The notes below the pieces were generated by a model. That model searched no databases. It saw only the letters and a list, made by a program, of their open reading frames with translations, and had not been told where the DNA came from. A stretch of 64,000 nt of DNA, from NCBI GenBank assembly GCA_022749755.1, contig CM040453.1, positions 2,626,102 to 2,690,101 of the forward strand, in the 5' to 3' direction. Below are positions 1-12,138 of this stretch, one piece after another. The DNA comes from Azadirachta indica (lineage: Eukaryota > Streptophyta > Magnoliopsida > Sapindales > Meliaceae). Every line of letters begins with the position of its first letter. Position 1 is the first letter of the stretch. The position numbers and the translations under genes are program-made.

Positions 1-1076
1 ACAAGCTCAAAAAGCTTCTCCCTTCTGAGTGGGTAACAAAATATGAAAGCTAACATACAGTTTTGGCTAGCACTACATCTCAGATCTCCTCCACAGATCT
101 TACTTTCAAAAGGACAAATAATGACAAAATAAAGATATGTTTTTGTAAGTGGTGATATTGGGAACCGTTTCGATTATTTGGACTTAGAGCTTTAAGAAAG
201 AGAAAAGTTGAGGGTCATCAACAGGGCATATTGAAGTTTCGGAACATAGTGACATCACTATTCCTACAGTAAGGGTTGTTTGGACTATGTCAATATAAGC
301 ATGCTCATAATTTGAGAATTTTATATCTACAAGAGCAATTTTAGAGGTAACTGGGAGACTTTTTCTAGCATGGTATGTCAGGGCAAACGTTAATCCATTG
401 AAGTGGATATGAGTGAATCTTTCTCTAATCCATGAAAAAATAAGAAATTCTGGGATTTCTATTTCAACAAATTGTTCTTTCTGGGTTACTAGTAGTTGAT
501 GGGCATTGAATCTACTATATTGTGACGTTCCTCAATAGGACATCCTAGCCTAATTGTTTGAAAAAAAAAATCCATTTAAAGTTCAATGGATTAACATATC
601 GATCCTATTTCCATCCTTGCATCCAACCTATTATCCACAGTATTACTAACCTACAAACAGAAATACAAACTCAAATCCTCTCGACATCTTCAACTGAAAC
701 CCATTTAAAATTCTTAGCCAAATGCTCAAATTCACTCTGAAAAAATTCACAATTTTGAATTAACCTTTCATTCAAAAAGTATAAATATTTCAGTCTAAAT
801 CGAACAAGTTATTTAAGAATAAAGTCAAAATATCTCTTTTTAGCTATCGCTGAACTACAATAATGACATAAAGAAAGTCTTATTGAATCAACAACTTCTC
901 CTTGAACATGTTAAATTTTTATGTTAACAAATGCAATGAACAAACACAAAGAAAAATATGTCTTCTGATAGATTATTGTCTCTTAAATTTATTTTTAACG
1001 GATGGTTGGAAATTAAATTTAATATGTAATAGAATATATATATATATATATTTATATATACACCTCTATATATATT

Positions 1077-1116
<40 letters not shown>

Positions 1117-2446
1117 CAGGCTTGTATCATAGTAGATATGAATATGATGCATCTGTCATTCATGTTCAGTAATTTTGATTTGGTTTCCGGTGTCAGAAAA
1201 TCACCAATCATCACAACAAGATACGCAGAAAGCTACGCATGAGGTAGGATTGAAGATATATATGTATACAACCTAGCAGTGGCTGATCAAAACTTGTCAT
1301 GCATGCGTAAAACCGTAGTACTAGTATGTATGAACGTGGATTAATTTCTGCAATAAATATTTTTCATCATTTAAGGGTAAACAGTTATTGAAGTACCTCC
1401 TTCTAAGGCATTTGCAGGGCATGGGCTTTGTCTTGTCTTTGAGCAATTTCTATCAGTAGTCACGTCTGTCTTCTCATTATTTAGCAAACTTCCACAGGAA
1501 AAAAAATAAATAAATAAAAAGAGGAAGAAAGAACACCGTTACACTGTATACACGAAGTTTGCATATTTCTAAAGCTACAGTTTTTATTAGTGTTGTTAAT
1601 TAACGGACCACACAACATATTATATAAATTTGATATGGTTTCATTTTAGGATTTTAGGGACGAATGAATGAATGCATGCAAATGATTTTGAATTTAATTG
1701 AAAGTACAATAATTAAAAAAGTGATAAGACATAGACATAGACGTAGACATAGAAAGAGTTGGATGCTCACGATCTTATCTCCTTCAGTACATAAAAATGA
1801 CCTCAAATTTAATTGTCTGTAATCTCTGGGGTGATAAAAAGGGGTTGGGAGAAAGCATATCATCCACACTTAGCGGATGACGATCAGCTTATCTAGAATT
1901 ACTTAATCCCATTATCATTATTTTTTTCTTTCTTTTTTATTTATTTATTTTTATCTCAAGTGCAATGGAGAATTTTTTTTTTTCCACAACTAGTGCTCCT
2001 ACAGTGCAAACAAAATAAATAAATAATAAATAATATTTCGCTAAGTACTGCTCTGCGACCTCAGGTCCAAGTCCAACAACACAGTGAAACAAACAGAATA
2101 AAATGTCGTGGAAAATAAAGATGCATTCGTGTGAGGTGCATTGGAAGATTTAATCACTCACGGGTCACAGAACTTGCGAACGAATTGCTCAATCAAAATC
2201 GCATGACCAAATCTTATGTTCATATACATGATTTCAAGGGATAATAGATTTGCTTTTGTTCTCCAGTTATCTCATCAATTTAATTTGGACCATATGACTT
2301 GTCAATTAATATATCATTTGTTTCTTGGGTCCCCAATAACATTTAGGAAGAAAATATTAAACAGACAAACCAGTCTAAATAATAAACCTCCCACTCATGC
2401 TCGCAATTATTAGAATTCAGCCTTAGGTGGTTGGGGTAAACGAAAT
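1..2446. other. Intergenic, no gene recognised
   Basis: AT-rich spacer. The open frames here are short, have no recognisable motif and no supporting splice pattern. It holds a compound microsatellite (1034-1115), a small array of ATAGAC-like hexamers near 1725-1752 and several poly-A/T tracts. The left edge of the window may cut through a neighbouring gene's flank, but I see no coding sequence there. Confidence 0.6.
1034..1115. repeat. Compound microsatellite (AT)n / (GA)n
   Basis: An interrupted run of AT dinucleotides (about 1034-1080) is followed directly by about 17 uninterrupted GA units (1081-1114). Likely length-polymorphic. Confidence 0.95.
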
Positions 2447-2602
2447 GGGAGGCCCGCACAAGCGAGTTCTGCAAAAGTAAGCAGCGTCAGCACTCGCGCC
2501 AGCCTATTACCCCTCCATAAATTCATGCGCACATTTTAAGCATGGCGCGGCAAGCAGCTCCCGCCGCTTGCATTGTTTTCCTTACTCATTAGTTTAAGGC
2601 AA
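2447..2602 (-). ncRNA. U12 snRNA (minor spliceosome)
   Basis: Read on the minus strand, the RNA begins at about 2602 with TTGCCTTAAACTAATGAGTA, followed by AGGAAAAC. This is the conserved U12 5' end, and GTAAGGAA (2585-2578) is the part that pairs with the U12-type branch site. Further on come a GC-rich stem-loop, an Sm-site-like AATTTATGG (about 2523-2515) and a long terminal stem closed by GGAGG and CCTCC. Inside the terminal stem is a hairpin CTGCTTACTTTTGCAG (2484-2469), whose loop resembles the one bound by the U11/U12-65K protein. The size, about 156 nt, fits U12. U12 replaces U2 in the minor spliceosome and selects the branch point of U12-type introns. The exact 3' end is uncertain by a few bases. 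An snRNA-class promoter sits at the correct distance upstream, which argues for a live gene and not a retro-copy. Confidence 0.93.
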
Positions 2603-2627
2603 GTGTTCACCTTGGTCAAGCGGATGT

Positions 2628-2678
2628 TTTATATTTGCCTCAACCTCATAGCCTATTCTTCCCAAACCGATGTGGGAT
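2628..2678 (-). promoter_or_regulatory. USE + TATA promoter of the U12 snRNA gene
   Basis: On the minus strand, the plant snRNA upstream sequence element ATCCCACATCG (2678-2668) is followed after exactly 34 bp by TATAAA (2633-2628). The TATA box starts 31 bp upstream of the U12 5' end. In plants, USE-TATA spacing near 34 bp marks RNA polymerase II snRNA genes, while spacing about 10 bp shorter marks polymerase III genes such as U6. Polymerase II is therefore predicted here. Confidence 0.9.
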
Positions 2679-3204
2679 CACGAAAATCAATTCACTCCAA
2701 CTCTATGGCGGATCATGGAAATATTTTAGGTGCACTCTCTCCAGACTGTAAATATCCAGAAATAAACTTGCTGCAATAGTTTTCGCTAAACTCACCAACA
2801 AGCTTGAATTAAGCAGCTCAAAGTCCAAAATAAAATTAAGCTTCAATTTCGATATACAAAGAAGATTAGACTGTAAAATTGTGAACCCTTTATGGTAAAA
2901 AATAGGTATTATCAGCTTCCATGACAAATAAATCATAGAGGCAAATCAAATTGTACGAAACAATAGCAACTATGCATTCATGAGTACTAATAAATGGGTG
3001 GGTGAAAGAGATTACAAACTGGGGATGTGAGCATGTACATACAAGAAATCGAAGTCCACATGACAGCATATATGGCGATGCATTTTTCACAAAAAGGGCC
3101 TACTTACAAAAACAATGGAATCTTAATGGCTGGACAAAGAAAGACACGTGCCTTGCTAAAATTGGCATCAGTATGTCGACCAAAGTAAGGGGCAAGCAAA
3201 TTCT
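2679..3204. other. Spacer between U12 promoter and SULTR4 stop codon
   Basis: About 0.5 kb that should include the SULTR4 3' UTR on the minus strand. No other gene or repeat recognised. Confidence 0.5.
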
Positions 3205-6200
3205 TCACTTGCGAGACAACAATGGCTCCAATTTAGGGTCCATGTCCTTGAAATCTGAAGGCTTTTTATTACCTGACTCCAGTTCAGAGATTGATAAATC
3301 CTCTCCCCTAGATTTCAGTAATCTCTGGAGGAAACTCATTTTTTCATCAGGCAATGGATCAGCTGTCTTCGGAGTTTCTGTCAAGCTCTGTACATGCTGA
3401 AGGCAAACTTGGACAGCATCGTGGACTCTCACAAAATACCACTCCTTGCCAATCAGCTCCACAACACCAGATTTGGACAGGGTCAGCAGAACCCCTCGAT
3501 TTGGATTGGAAATGGCAATCTGTAAAACAACCAAATGAGTTGTGGGATTATACTACTAAAATGCTCTTGATCAAAATAAGGTCAGGCTTTGTCAAGAGTG
3601 ATACTCAACCTGAATGTCCCGTGATTTGTACTCTTGGTGCAAGTCTTTCAATGCTTGAACAGCACTGGAATCGATATATGTAACAGCTGCAATAAATTTA
3701 AAAAACATTTAAAAAGTTAAGTAAGTTGAATGTCATTAGAACCTTATGTTGAGCATGCTCAAACAGGGTAATGAAAAATGTGATGACAAGTTTTAACCTT
3801 ATGTTGAGCACGCTCAAACAGGGTAATGATCAATGTGATGACAAGATTTATGGCATCCATGAAAAATCAACAATTGATGACTAGAACCAGACGCACATGC
3901 TTCATTATGACACACACACATGAACATCCTTAAACCACTTTCAAAACTCTTGATATATAAAATATAATTGCTAATTATCATAATTTTAAAATGTAAGATT
4001 TAGCATCATTTTTTAGCACAAGTACAGAGAAAGACATAATATATGCTTCTTTATCACACAAACATGAAGATTAGAGGATGTGTAACACTTACGTGACAGC
4101 TCTAAAATCACGAAGTAAATTCTTTCAACTTCTGGTCCACGCCTTGTGGATCTATCTACATCAACTTCATATTCCCGTAACCTGACAGAAAATGTGGATG
4201 GCTTGAATTTTTCTTTCTTAATCTGGAAATAACCGAAATGACAATATCACCCAAATAAGATGCTAAATGAAAGATCCAGTTTCTTGGATTTTATCAATTT
4301 AGGGACGTGTAAATCTTTACCTGTCCTTTATGTAACTTATATTTGCAAAGTAGATGGGGGCGTCAATACGAACAATCACTATTCCATGATAAATATATGC
4401 TTCTGGGTATTGATGAATGTTTCTGTAAACAGTGGTGCCTGGAAGACGTCCCAAGATAGCTGCAATATAAACCAAATATAAGTAAGCAGTAGATTAAGGA
4501 ATAAGCATATTCTAAACTTTCAAACATCAAGCCTAGTATGAGTATTAACAGCAGCTGAGGCACCTTCCGGAACTACCACTAGCCTTTATTTTCAATCCCG
4601 AACCCAATTAGGAACCATGTCTTTTGGTCAGCACAGAGTGAAGTGATTACAACATCTGATTGTACATATTTTCAATGTGTGAATACAACCCCAAGATATC
4701 CATCCGTGAAAAATAGTTCATGGGTCAAACTTTTAAGCCAAATGATCTAGAAATTTTATAAACTGTGAAGCAGGTAAAAGTTTCACAATCTAACAAAGAG
4801 GAGAATATGGATGGAAATGACAGGAGAGCCAGGATTTTAGCAGCTGATCCTCATAGATGGAACACAATAAGAAGAATCATATTGAGATAATGAGCAATAT
4901 TAATAACATCACTAACTATAATGAACAACATTGACAATGATGCTAACACTGATGACTGACCAACCAGAAAATTAGATACCACAAGAATAAACAGATCAAA
5001 ATGCAAAATAAAAAAGAGCAATATGCATTATAGCTCATGCTACAGAGAATTAAAATTACGTCCATGGTGCAAATGGTTACATGCATAAACATAAAGACAA
5101 CTGTCCGCTTACCAATATGAGGATTTGCTGATTCATGGATGACAAAAGCAAGTGAAGCACCAACCTATAAATCAAAAATCAATGTAAAGTTAGATAATTT
5201 CTTTCTAATATGTTGGTGATACTCGTGAAGTCTAACCCACTATACATAACTCCTCTGAGTTCTTACCCCAACAAGGACACCAATTTCAATGCCAAGAAAC
5301 AGGGTTGTAATGCTAGTAATGGTCCAAAGTAGAAAATCTTTCTTATTTACACGCCATAAAAAGATGGCCTCATCATAATCCACCTGAAATGATGAACATA
5401 CAGAAGAAATGAAAATTGTCTGTCAATGCAATTCACCCTCAGATATTATACAAGTACATGCAAGCAATAAAGTCAAAAGTTGTGAAACAAAACAAAAAAA
5501 AAATTTCCCCTTCTTTCAACACAGATATGCATAAAATGGACTTTGATTAACATGTATGATTGTCATATTGACTGTTCATTTAAATCTTTTTCCATTCAAA
5601 TTGCTCTTATGAATCTTGCAAAGTAATACAGTCTGACCATGAAGAGCATTAAGTAAATGTAAAATAAAATAACCTTTGGCACTCAGTTGTAGCATACTTA
5701 CGAGTCCCATCACAGCGGAGATTACTATTGCAGCCAATGCACACTGTAAGGTGATAAAGACAACAAAATGTGTAATTAGCATTTCAAACAAATATGATCC
5801 AAAATAATTGCAATGGTATTAAACCAACAAGAAAAGATAAAAGAAGAAAAACAGTAGCAAAGTCCCATCTTAAATTTTCTTGTAGTCTCCAATTTCCAAG
5901 ACCTAGATAAACTGATGATATAATGAAATAAGGTGCTTCAACTCCCTACCTAACATTTTCAATTAAAAACAGAAGTTCCAACGTGGAAACCAACCTGGGG
6001 TATGTATTCAAACAATGGGGTCATGAATAAAAGAGCACAGGCCATTATTATTCCTGTTATAACTCCAGATAAACCAGTTTTTGCTCCACTTTCATGATTT
6101 ACCGCTGATCTAGAAAAGGAACCTATTATACATGTTCCAAAAAGAACTTGTCAGTAGCATATTGTAATATATATGAACATGATAAAGAGAATTTGGTGAC

Positions 6201-9200
6201 TTAAATGGAATTTGAACCAATATATATATGACTATGTTCACTTCTTGGAAGAACTCAGTGAAGTCTCACCAGTTGTGGGATAAGCTGAAAAGAATGAACC
6301 CATAATGTTGGCCACACCAAGACCAAACAACTGTCAAAAGAAAAACAAAAAGGAGATTTTTACAAATGTATGTGATTAAACTATAGTGGACATGCTCTTT
6401 CGATATATTTTTGAGTTTTATGAGTGTCAATGCTCACAACCCTGTATTTCCTCATTACAGCTTATACCAAACACTTATCAAGAAAAGAAAACATATTTGC
6501 TTCATGTTATATTAACCACCCACATGGTTGAAAATAGATTTTTACATTGTTTTCTTACAATTGGAAGCTTCATTTATGTACCTATGACCAATTTTTTATT
6601 AAACATGTTATGCTCCTTCGACAAATATTAAAATGCGCTAACAAGATAATCATATCTAAAAGACAAGCAGGAACTAAACTATTCTGATGATGAGATTTGA
6701 GTTTGTGATACTAAAAGACAGGCACTTTCATTTCTTTACAAAACATACCTCTTGATTTGAATCCAGCTCATAACCATTCTTTGCAGCCAATGCTTTGGCA
6801 ATCCCCACAGATTCCTACAACTCATATAGTTATGTGACTGGACTGTTAGTTGCAGCCAAAATCAATGAATAAAATATAAGCAGGACATGAGATAATCCTT
6901 ACCAAGATAGCAACACCAGTTATAAGAAGTGCAGTAGGAATCAAAGACTTCGCATACCCAAAACTTTTAGGGATTGAAAAGCTTGGAAGGCCCTGAGGTA
7001 TATCTCCTACCTAAAACAATATCCAACAATTTTTTTCAGCAATGGCTATGGTTTGATTTTAGATATTTTAAGTTTTTTGAAGAAAATAAAATTATATTGA
7101 ATCTCTCTTAAACTATAGTTTAAGTACATAGATATGCCTTTATATAGGTTGAAATAATAAAGCAACATAAACTAAGAATTCTCATATACTTAGGAACCCT
7201 TAACAAATTAGTAAAAAACTAATAATAAGTCTAATTTTAATTTTAACACTCCCCCTCAAACTCAAGATGGTAGAGCAAGCTTGAGTTTGAAAGTTAATGT
7301 GCTTGAGAAGAAAATTCTGAAACATCCTGAAACAACAAAAAATAAAAGAAAACCACTTGTGCCTTCAAGAGATAAGAGATACTGATTGTGCCTTTGTTTT
7401 TTTTTTTTAGGTGAAGAATACTGTGCCTTTTTTAGGGAGAAGAATAAGAACTGTGCCTTTTTAAATATTGACTATACCTTTTAGGCAAAAAATACTAATT
7501 GTGTCTTTTTCTAGGCAAAGAATATTAATAGTACCTTTTTATAGGCGAAGAATATTATTAGTGCCTTTTTATAGACAAGGAATGCCTTCTATAGGCGAAT
7601 AATAGTAGACAAACGAGCAACCATATCAAGAACAAAGGACCTGTGAATAGGACTCTACTTCTACTACAGTACCGTGAATAACCCTCTGAACAGTATCTGT
7701 CAATAGTACTATAATTGGATTAGGGTTTTAGATTTTTTTTTTTAAGGTTTCCAAAATTTTTTTGCTAGAAAAACAAAAGCTGGTTTCCAGAGTTTTTTTT
7801 TTTTTTTTGCAAGAAAACTAAAACTAGAAAATTAAATCATGCTCAGCAACCATTTTATAGGATAGCACATCATCGCTATCAAAAATTTTCTGATACGACT
7901 CTCAAACCGAAGATCAAATCAACTCCAATACCATGTTGAAGAAAATAAAATTATATTGAATCTCTCTTAAATTATAAATTAAGTACATACATATGCATTT
8001 ATACAGACTGAAATAATAAAACAACATAAACTAAGAATTCTTATAAATTTAAGAACCCTTAACAAACTAGTAAAAAACTAATAATAAGTCTAATTTTAAG
8101 TCTAACAAAGTTCATAGATGAACCCTTAATAAACTAGTAAAAGACTAATAATAAGTTTAATTTTAATTCTAATAAAGTTCATAGATGAAACTTCAACAGA
8201 AGAAAACAAATAAATGGTGAGAATTGAGCAAACAAGTATTTGTAAGATGAGAGTTGTAGGTCTCTAAAAAATAACATTTCAACTATGCATCAGTGACAAG
8301 ATGTTGAACCATAATCAAATTAGTAAAACAAATAAAGAATCGCAGATGGTGAGTCCTGATAAGAGGGCACCAAAATAACCCAACAGCCTCAGCACATACT
8401 ACATCCTTATTGTGACATCCAATAAGTTAGAGAGAGTTTGCTTTATGTCATTCTCACCAAAGAAATGGAAGGTGGATGATATATTTTCACAATGGTTGTA
8501 CCCAAAACGACCGCTGTCAGGGGACCAGCTGCTCGCAGGAACCTCAGGTACTTCCTCGATTTTCCCTAAGCATCAAAACAAATATTTAGTTGAAGAAAAG
8601 TACATTTTACAACCCAAATAAAATAACATAAAAAGAAAAAGAGGGAAAAGGGTTCATACCAAATGCTTCATCACCAAAAGTATTGCAAGAATTACTGATC
8701 CCATTACAAAAGGGGGCCATGAAAACTACAAAAGGAAAACACCACCTGTGGTTAAAGAAAGGAATGAATGAGAGGTAGCACAAGGCAGAAGACAGAAAAT
8801 AAGTAGATAAATCAAATGTAGGATAATCTAAAAGAGGGGTAGAATAACAGGACTTATGTAGAAGGAAAAAGGGTAAAAGCCACATATACTCAAGTATGCA
8901 ACAACCAACGTAACAAATATTTTAATCATGGAACTATAGAATAGGGAATATCAACTAACATTCAGAGATATCCGGAGACATGCACAGAAGAATACCTGAT
9001 CTGCTCCCGATATTACGCTCTTGATCAGTGGCACAATCTTACTACTACGTGCAACATCATATCCCAGGAAATACTTTGCTTGAGATAATGCAATTACAAT
9101 GGCAGAAGAAGTGGTAAAGCCAGAAATCACAGCATGGCTGATGAAACGAATAAGCCAGCCAAGTCTGGAAAGAAAAAGATCAGACACATGATGACCTACT

Positions 9201-12138
9201 TTAAAGGCCATATGGCATCAACAACAGAAAATATTATGAACAACAAAATGTTGTTGGAAGAGAAAGAAATTAATGACAATGGTTGAGACCCACAAAATTC
9301 CCCAAATCACAACCCCTTCCCCCTTCCTTCATTTCCCTCTATCCTGATCTTTGAAGAGAAAGAACAAGTTATATGCCAAACGGTTGTCCCTGAAGATAAA
9401 ATATAGTGAGATGTTGCCAATATACTAAAAATCCTTTAACAAAATCAGAAGTAGCTTCTCTAGCACAGCTCAAATCTTTCTCTTCTTTTTTTCCTAAAAT
9501 ATGATGACCACAAAAGCTAAGAACGTTAGCCTCCTAACATGCTTCATTACAAAACCACAGGACTCTACATATTTAGCTTTAATGAGGATTGAGACCACTT
9601 TCCAACAACTGAGATGAAGCAAGTACTCAGACAACCACCTTCCTTAGGTGCCTAGGTAGGAGACATGCGAATGCAATGGATATGCATGTACACACACGTG
9701 CACACAAGCCTACACACATAGATAAGATAGATATATAGAGACAGAGAGAAGAGGACTTTATAGCACATGTTGTAGCTACATGAACAGAGATAAAGAAGAG
9801 TATTAGTACCTCAAGAGACCCATAACACATTCCAATATTCCAACCATGAGAGCCAATAATATCGCCAGTTCTGTGTACAACTCATCTGATGAATCAGCAA
9901 TTCCGCCTAAGACGTTAGAGACTAGAAGAGAAACCAAAGCTACTGGACCAATTGCAAGCTGGCGAGAAGACCCAAATATAGCATACACGAATATTGGCAC
10001 AAAACCAGAGTCTGCCTCCCGAGACCAATGTGACAAGATACAGAAGTGTTTAGCATAAATCAATGATTATACAAAGAAGTACCAATAAGAAAGAAATTAC
10101 ATAGTAGTAATCTGCCATCAGCATGTTAGTGCAAAAGGCAAAAATATCATCACGTTAGATTTCAGAAATTGTTGGTGATGTTAGCACCACCAACTCTTTG
10201 ACAATTATCAAAAAGAGACATATATTTGGAAATCACGGCATGATGTTTCAAATTTAGTTATGTTTTACAGAAAAGGAAAGTTTCTAGCAAAGGATCGTCT
10301 AGAATTAGCATTGCATATAAATTTTGATAAATTTAAATTTTACACTGTCCTCTCCTCTTTCAGCTGGCATCCTATGTCAGAATTTAGATTTTATTTTATA
10401 CAAATTAATGTCAAGATCAACAATTGTAACCTCGATTTTTCACCCAAAAATTACTGAATTTTACATTAGGATGGAATTTTTAAAGTATTACTGGTTTCAG
10501 TTAAAAGTAAACAAAAGAACCTGAGTTGATAAAAATCTTGTGCTCAACTTACATAGCCCATAAATCGGTTGAAGCCCAGCTAATTTTGCATAAGACATTG
10601 CCTGGTCATTTACAACAGTCAAACCAAAAAACCATAAATTCAACTACTGAACCAACTCAGGTAGATAAATTAACTTTGAAAACAACAAAAATCTTTCCAA
10701 CAAGAAATAGTAAGTTAACAATACTAATAAATTAATGACACAAGTCTCTGAGCAATCCAAGAATTTCCAAAAAGATAGCATAGGACAAAAAGCATAATAT
10801 CGATTTCAGTCACAATAATCAATTATGCATACGCAAAAGCAGGTTTGAAAAGCGTGGATTATAGATTACAATTGAAATTTTGGAATATGGTTTGTCTTTA
10901 GTGATTTGCACATAGATTTGCAAACCTATTGAAATTCATATTCAGAACCAATCCAAGAGGCATGAAAGAGGAGGAAATTGCCTACTGGGGCCAACTACAG
11001 AGCCAAGTCATACTTGCAATCAATTATGAGCGGTTGGCACGAATAGTACGAAGCAAGATCTAATTCTCTAATGGTGATTGGCGTTAGAATTTACCATTCC
11101 CAACCATAACCATGTGATATAGACCAAAAATAGTGAAAAGTAAACAGTGATTAGACTACAAATTACTCTCTTGTTCAATTACAACCTATCATTTGAAAAA
11201 CAGAGTCTAATCGTCAAAGATATTAAGTTAGATATTAAGAAAGTTAATGACCAGTAAAAAATTCACTTTCTAGACTAATTTTGTATTAGAAAAAGAGAAA
11301 ATTTAATTAATAAATTCAAGTTACGTTCTTGATGCAACCATGACAAATCAACGACGACAAGTTTAAGCTTCATTTTGTCAAATTACATGCTGAATTGTAT
11401 GCCATCAAGAACGAGATTGGTGATAAGGTGCAACGCCTGACAGAAGACTAAGTAGTTGTTTGGTTGCCAAGAAAGTAATTAACAATCAAAGATAATTTAA
11501 ACCTCTCGTTTTCCCGAAAAAAATTAATTTTCATTTTGGAAAAGAAAAAAAAAAGACATTAAAGATGCAGTCAGACAGAACTCATTAAAGCTGAATTGTG
11601 AAAATTCCTAAATTATTTAAAAAAAAAAATTTTCTTTTCCAGTGTTTTTTCGGCAAGCAAACAGAAAGAGAGCACGGTTTCATTAACTTTTGTCTAAAAT
11701 AATAAAAAAGTTTAATAAAAAAATGAACCGTCGAAATTTTCTTTGATTTTGTTAAGAACCAAACAAGAAACTCAGTAAAGAAAAAAAATTCATTTTTTCA
11801 CGGAAAACAAGAATCACCTGGGGCACGAGCATGATACCGACGGTGACACCGGCCATGAGATCGACTTGAAAATACTCACGCCACTTGTAAGTCCTAATCC
11901 AGCGAAAACAAGGTAACAACATCTCAATCCACTGAATCCACGTCATGCGCTTGAAATTCGCAAGCCATTTGGAAGCCGCAGAGCCGACAGAAGAGGCACC
12001 AGACGAAGACGACGTCGCTTCCGTGGGATGCAGAAGCGGTATGATTTTGACGGGTCGAGTGGTGGAGGGCATGTTGGAGGGAGAATCGGAGAAGGAAGAG
12101 AGATTCTGGGAGCTGGGAGATGCGTATGTTATCTCCAT
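3205..12138 (-). CDS. SULTR4: SULTR4-type vacuolar sulfate transporter, 17 exons
   Basis: A sulfate exporter of the SLC26/SulP family; group 4 members release sulfate from the vacuole across the tonoplast. Coding exons, minus strand: 12138-11818, 10601-10553, 10011-9810, 9164-8996, 8725-8660, 8565-8458, 7010-6903, 6814-6749, 6330-6270, 6122-5995, 5743-5702, 5383-5267, 5164-5113, 4459-4321, 4181-4093, 3686-3610, 3519-3205. All junctions are GT-AG and phases agree, giving 702 residues against about 680 in Arabidopsis. Hydrophobic membrane segments fill roughly residues 95-500, and a C-terminal STAS domain follows, with IDSSA at 577-581. The protein ends PLLSRK. The start chosen is MEITYASP at 12138. 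An in-frame upstream ATG at 12309 would add 57 residues not expected in the family. The gene appears intact. An LTR element lies in the intron between 6th and 7th exons. Confidence 0.95.
3740..3845. repeat. Tandem duplication, 51-bp copies at 55-bp period, each with a palindrome
   Basis: Two near-identical copies (3740-3790 and 3795-3845) lie in a SULTR4 intron. Copy one contains the perfect palindrome TTGAGCATGCTCAA; copy two has one mismatch in it. Confidence 0.9.
7075..7248 (-). repeat. 3' LTR of the TRIM-like element
   Basis: About 174 bp, close match to 7934-8107. The outer TG/CA end is degraded (TTTTGAAG in place of TGTTGAAG, plus strand). The polypurine tract abuts its inner edge. Confidence 0.88.
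7380..7620. repeat. Degenerate tandem repeat inside the TRIM-like element
   Basis: About six imperfect units of roughly 35-40 bp, each with a TGCCTTTTT-like core followed by AGGCGAAGAATA-like sequence. They make up much of the element's interior. Confidence 0.75.
7934..8107 (-). repeat. 5' LTR of the TRIM-like element
   Basis: 174 bp, begins TGTTAGAC and ends TTCAACA in element orientation, followed by the primer-binding site. Confidence 0.9.
8108..8189. repeat. Extra LTR fragment between two copies of a flank sequence
   Basis: Just outside the element, AAAGTTCATAGATGAA occurs twice (starting near 8108 and near 8174). Between the copies is a third, diverged copy of about 50 bp of LTR sequence (about 8120-8172). 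This suggests a partial duplication or an older nested insertion at the same site. Confidence 0.75.
11456..11665. repeat. Candidate small inverted-repeat element in SULTR4 intron 1
   Basis: TGTTTGGTTGCCAAGAAA (11458-11475) and, about 170 bp on, the near-reverse complement ending CGGCAAGCAAACA (to 11663) frame an AT-rich segment. It may be a MITE or chance similarity of intron sequence; I did not find a target duplication. Confidence 0.35.

Larger units (their letters stand above)
7075..8107 (-). mobile_element. Miniature LTR retrotransposon (TRIM-like)
   Basis: A 1,033-bp element in a SULTR4 intron, sense with the gene. The two LTRs are about 174 bp each (8107-7934 and 7248-7075, minus orientation). 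The first LTR runs TG...CA; in the second the last bases have mutated. Next to the first LTR is TGGTATTGGAG, close to the primer-binding site for initiator tRNA-Met. Next to the second is the polypurine tract TTTGAGGGGGAG (7260-7249). Both sides carry the same 5-bp target duplication AAGTT (7070-7074 and 8108-8112). The LTR contains a TATATAAAGG box. The 685-bp interior has no coding capacity, so the element must have moved with proteins supplied from elsewhere. Confidence 0.9.

Noticed and set aside
2573..2779. 68-codon plus-strand open frame over the U12 locus
   Set aside because: It overlaps the U12 5' end and promoter on the opposite strand and has no protein features.
3205..12138. U12-type introns within the window's genes
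   Set aside because: I checked the donor sites used in the gene models; none has the [AG]TATCCTT donor, so the nearby U12 gene has no evident local target.
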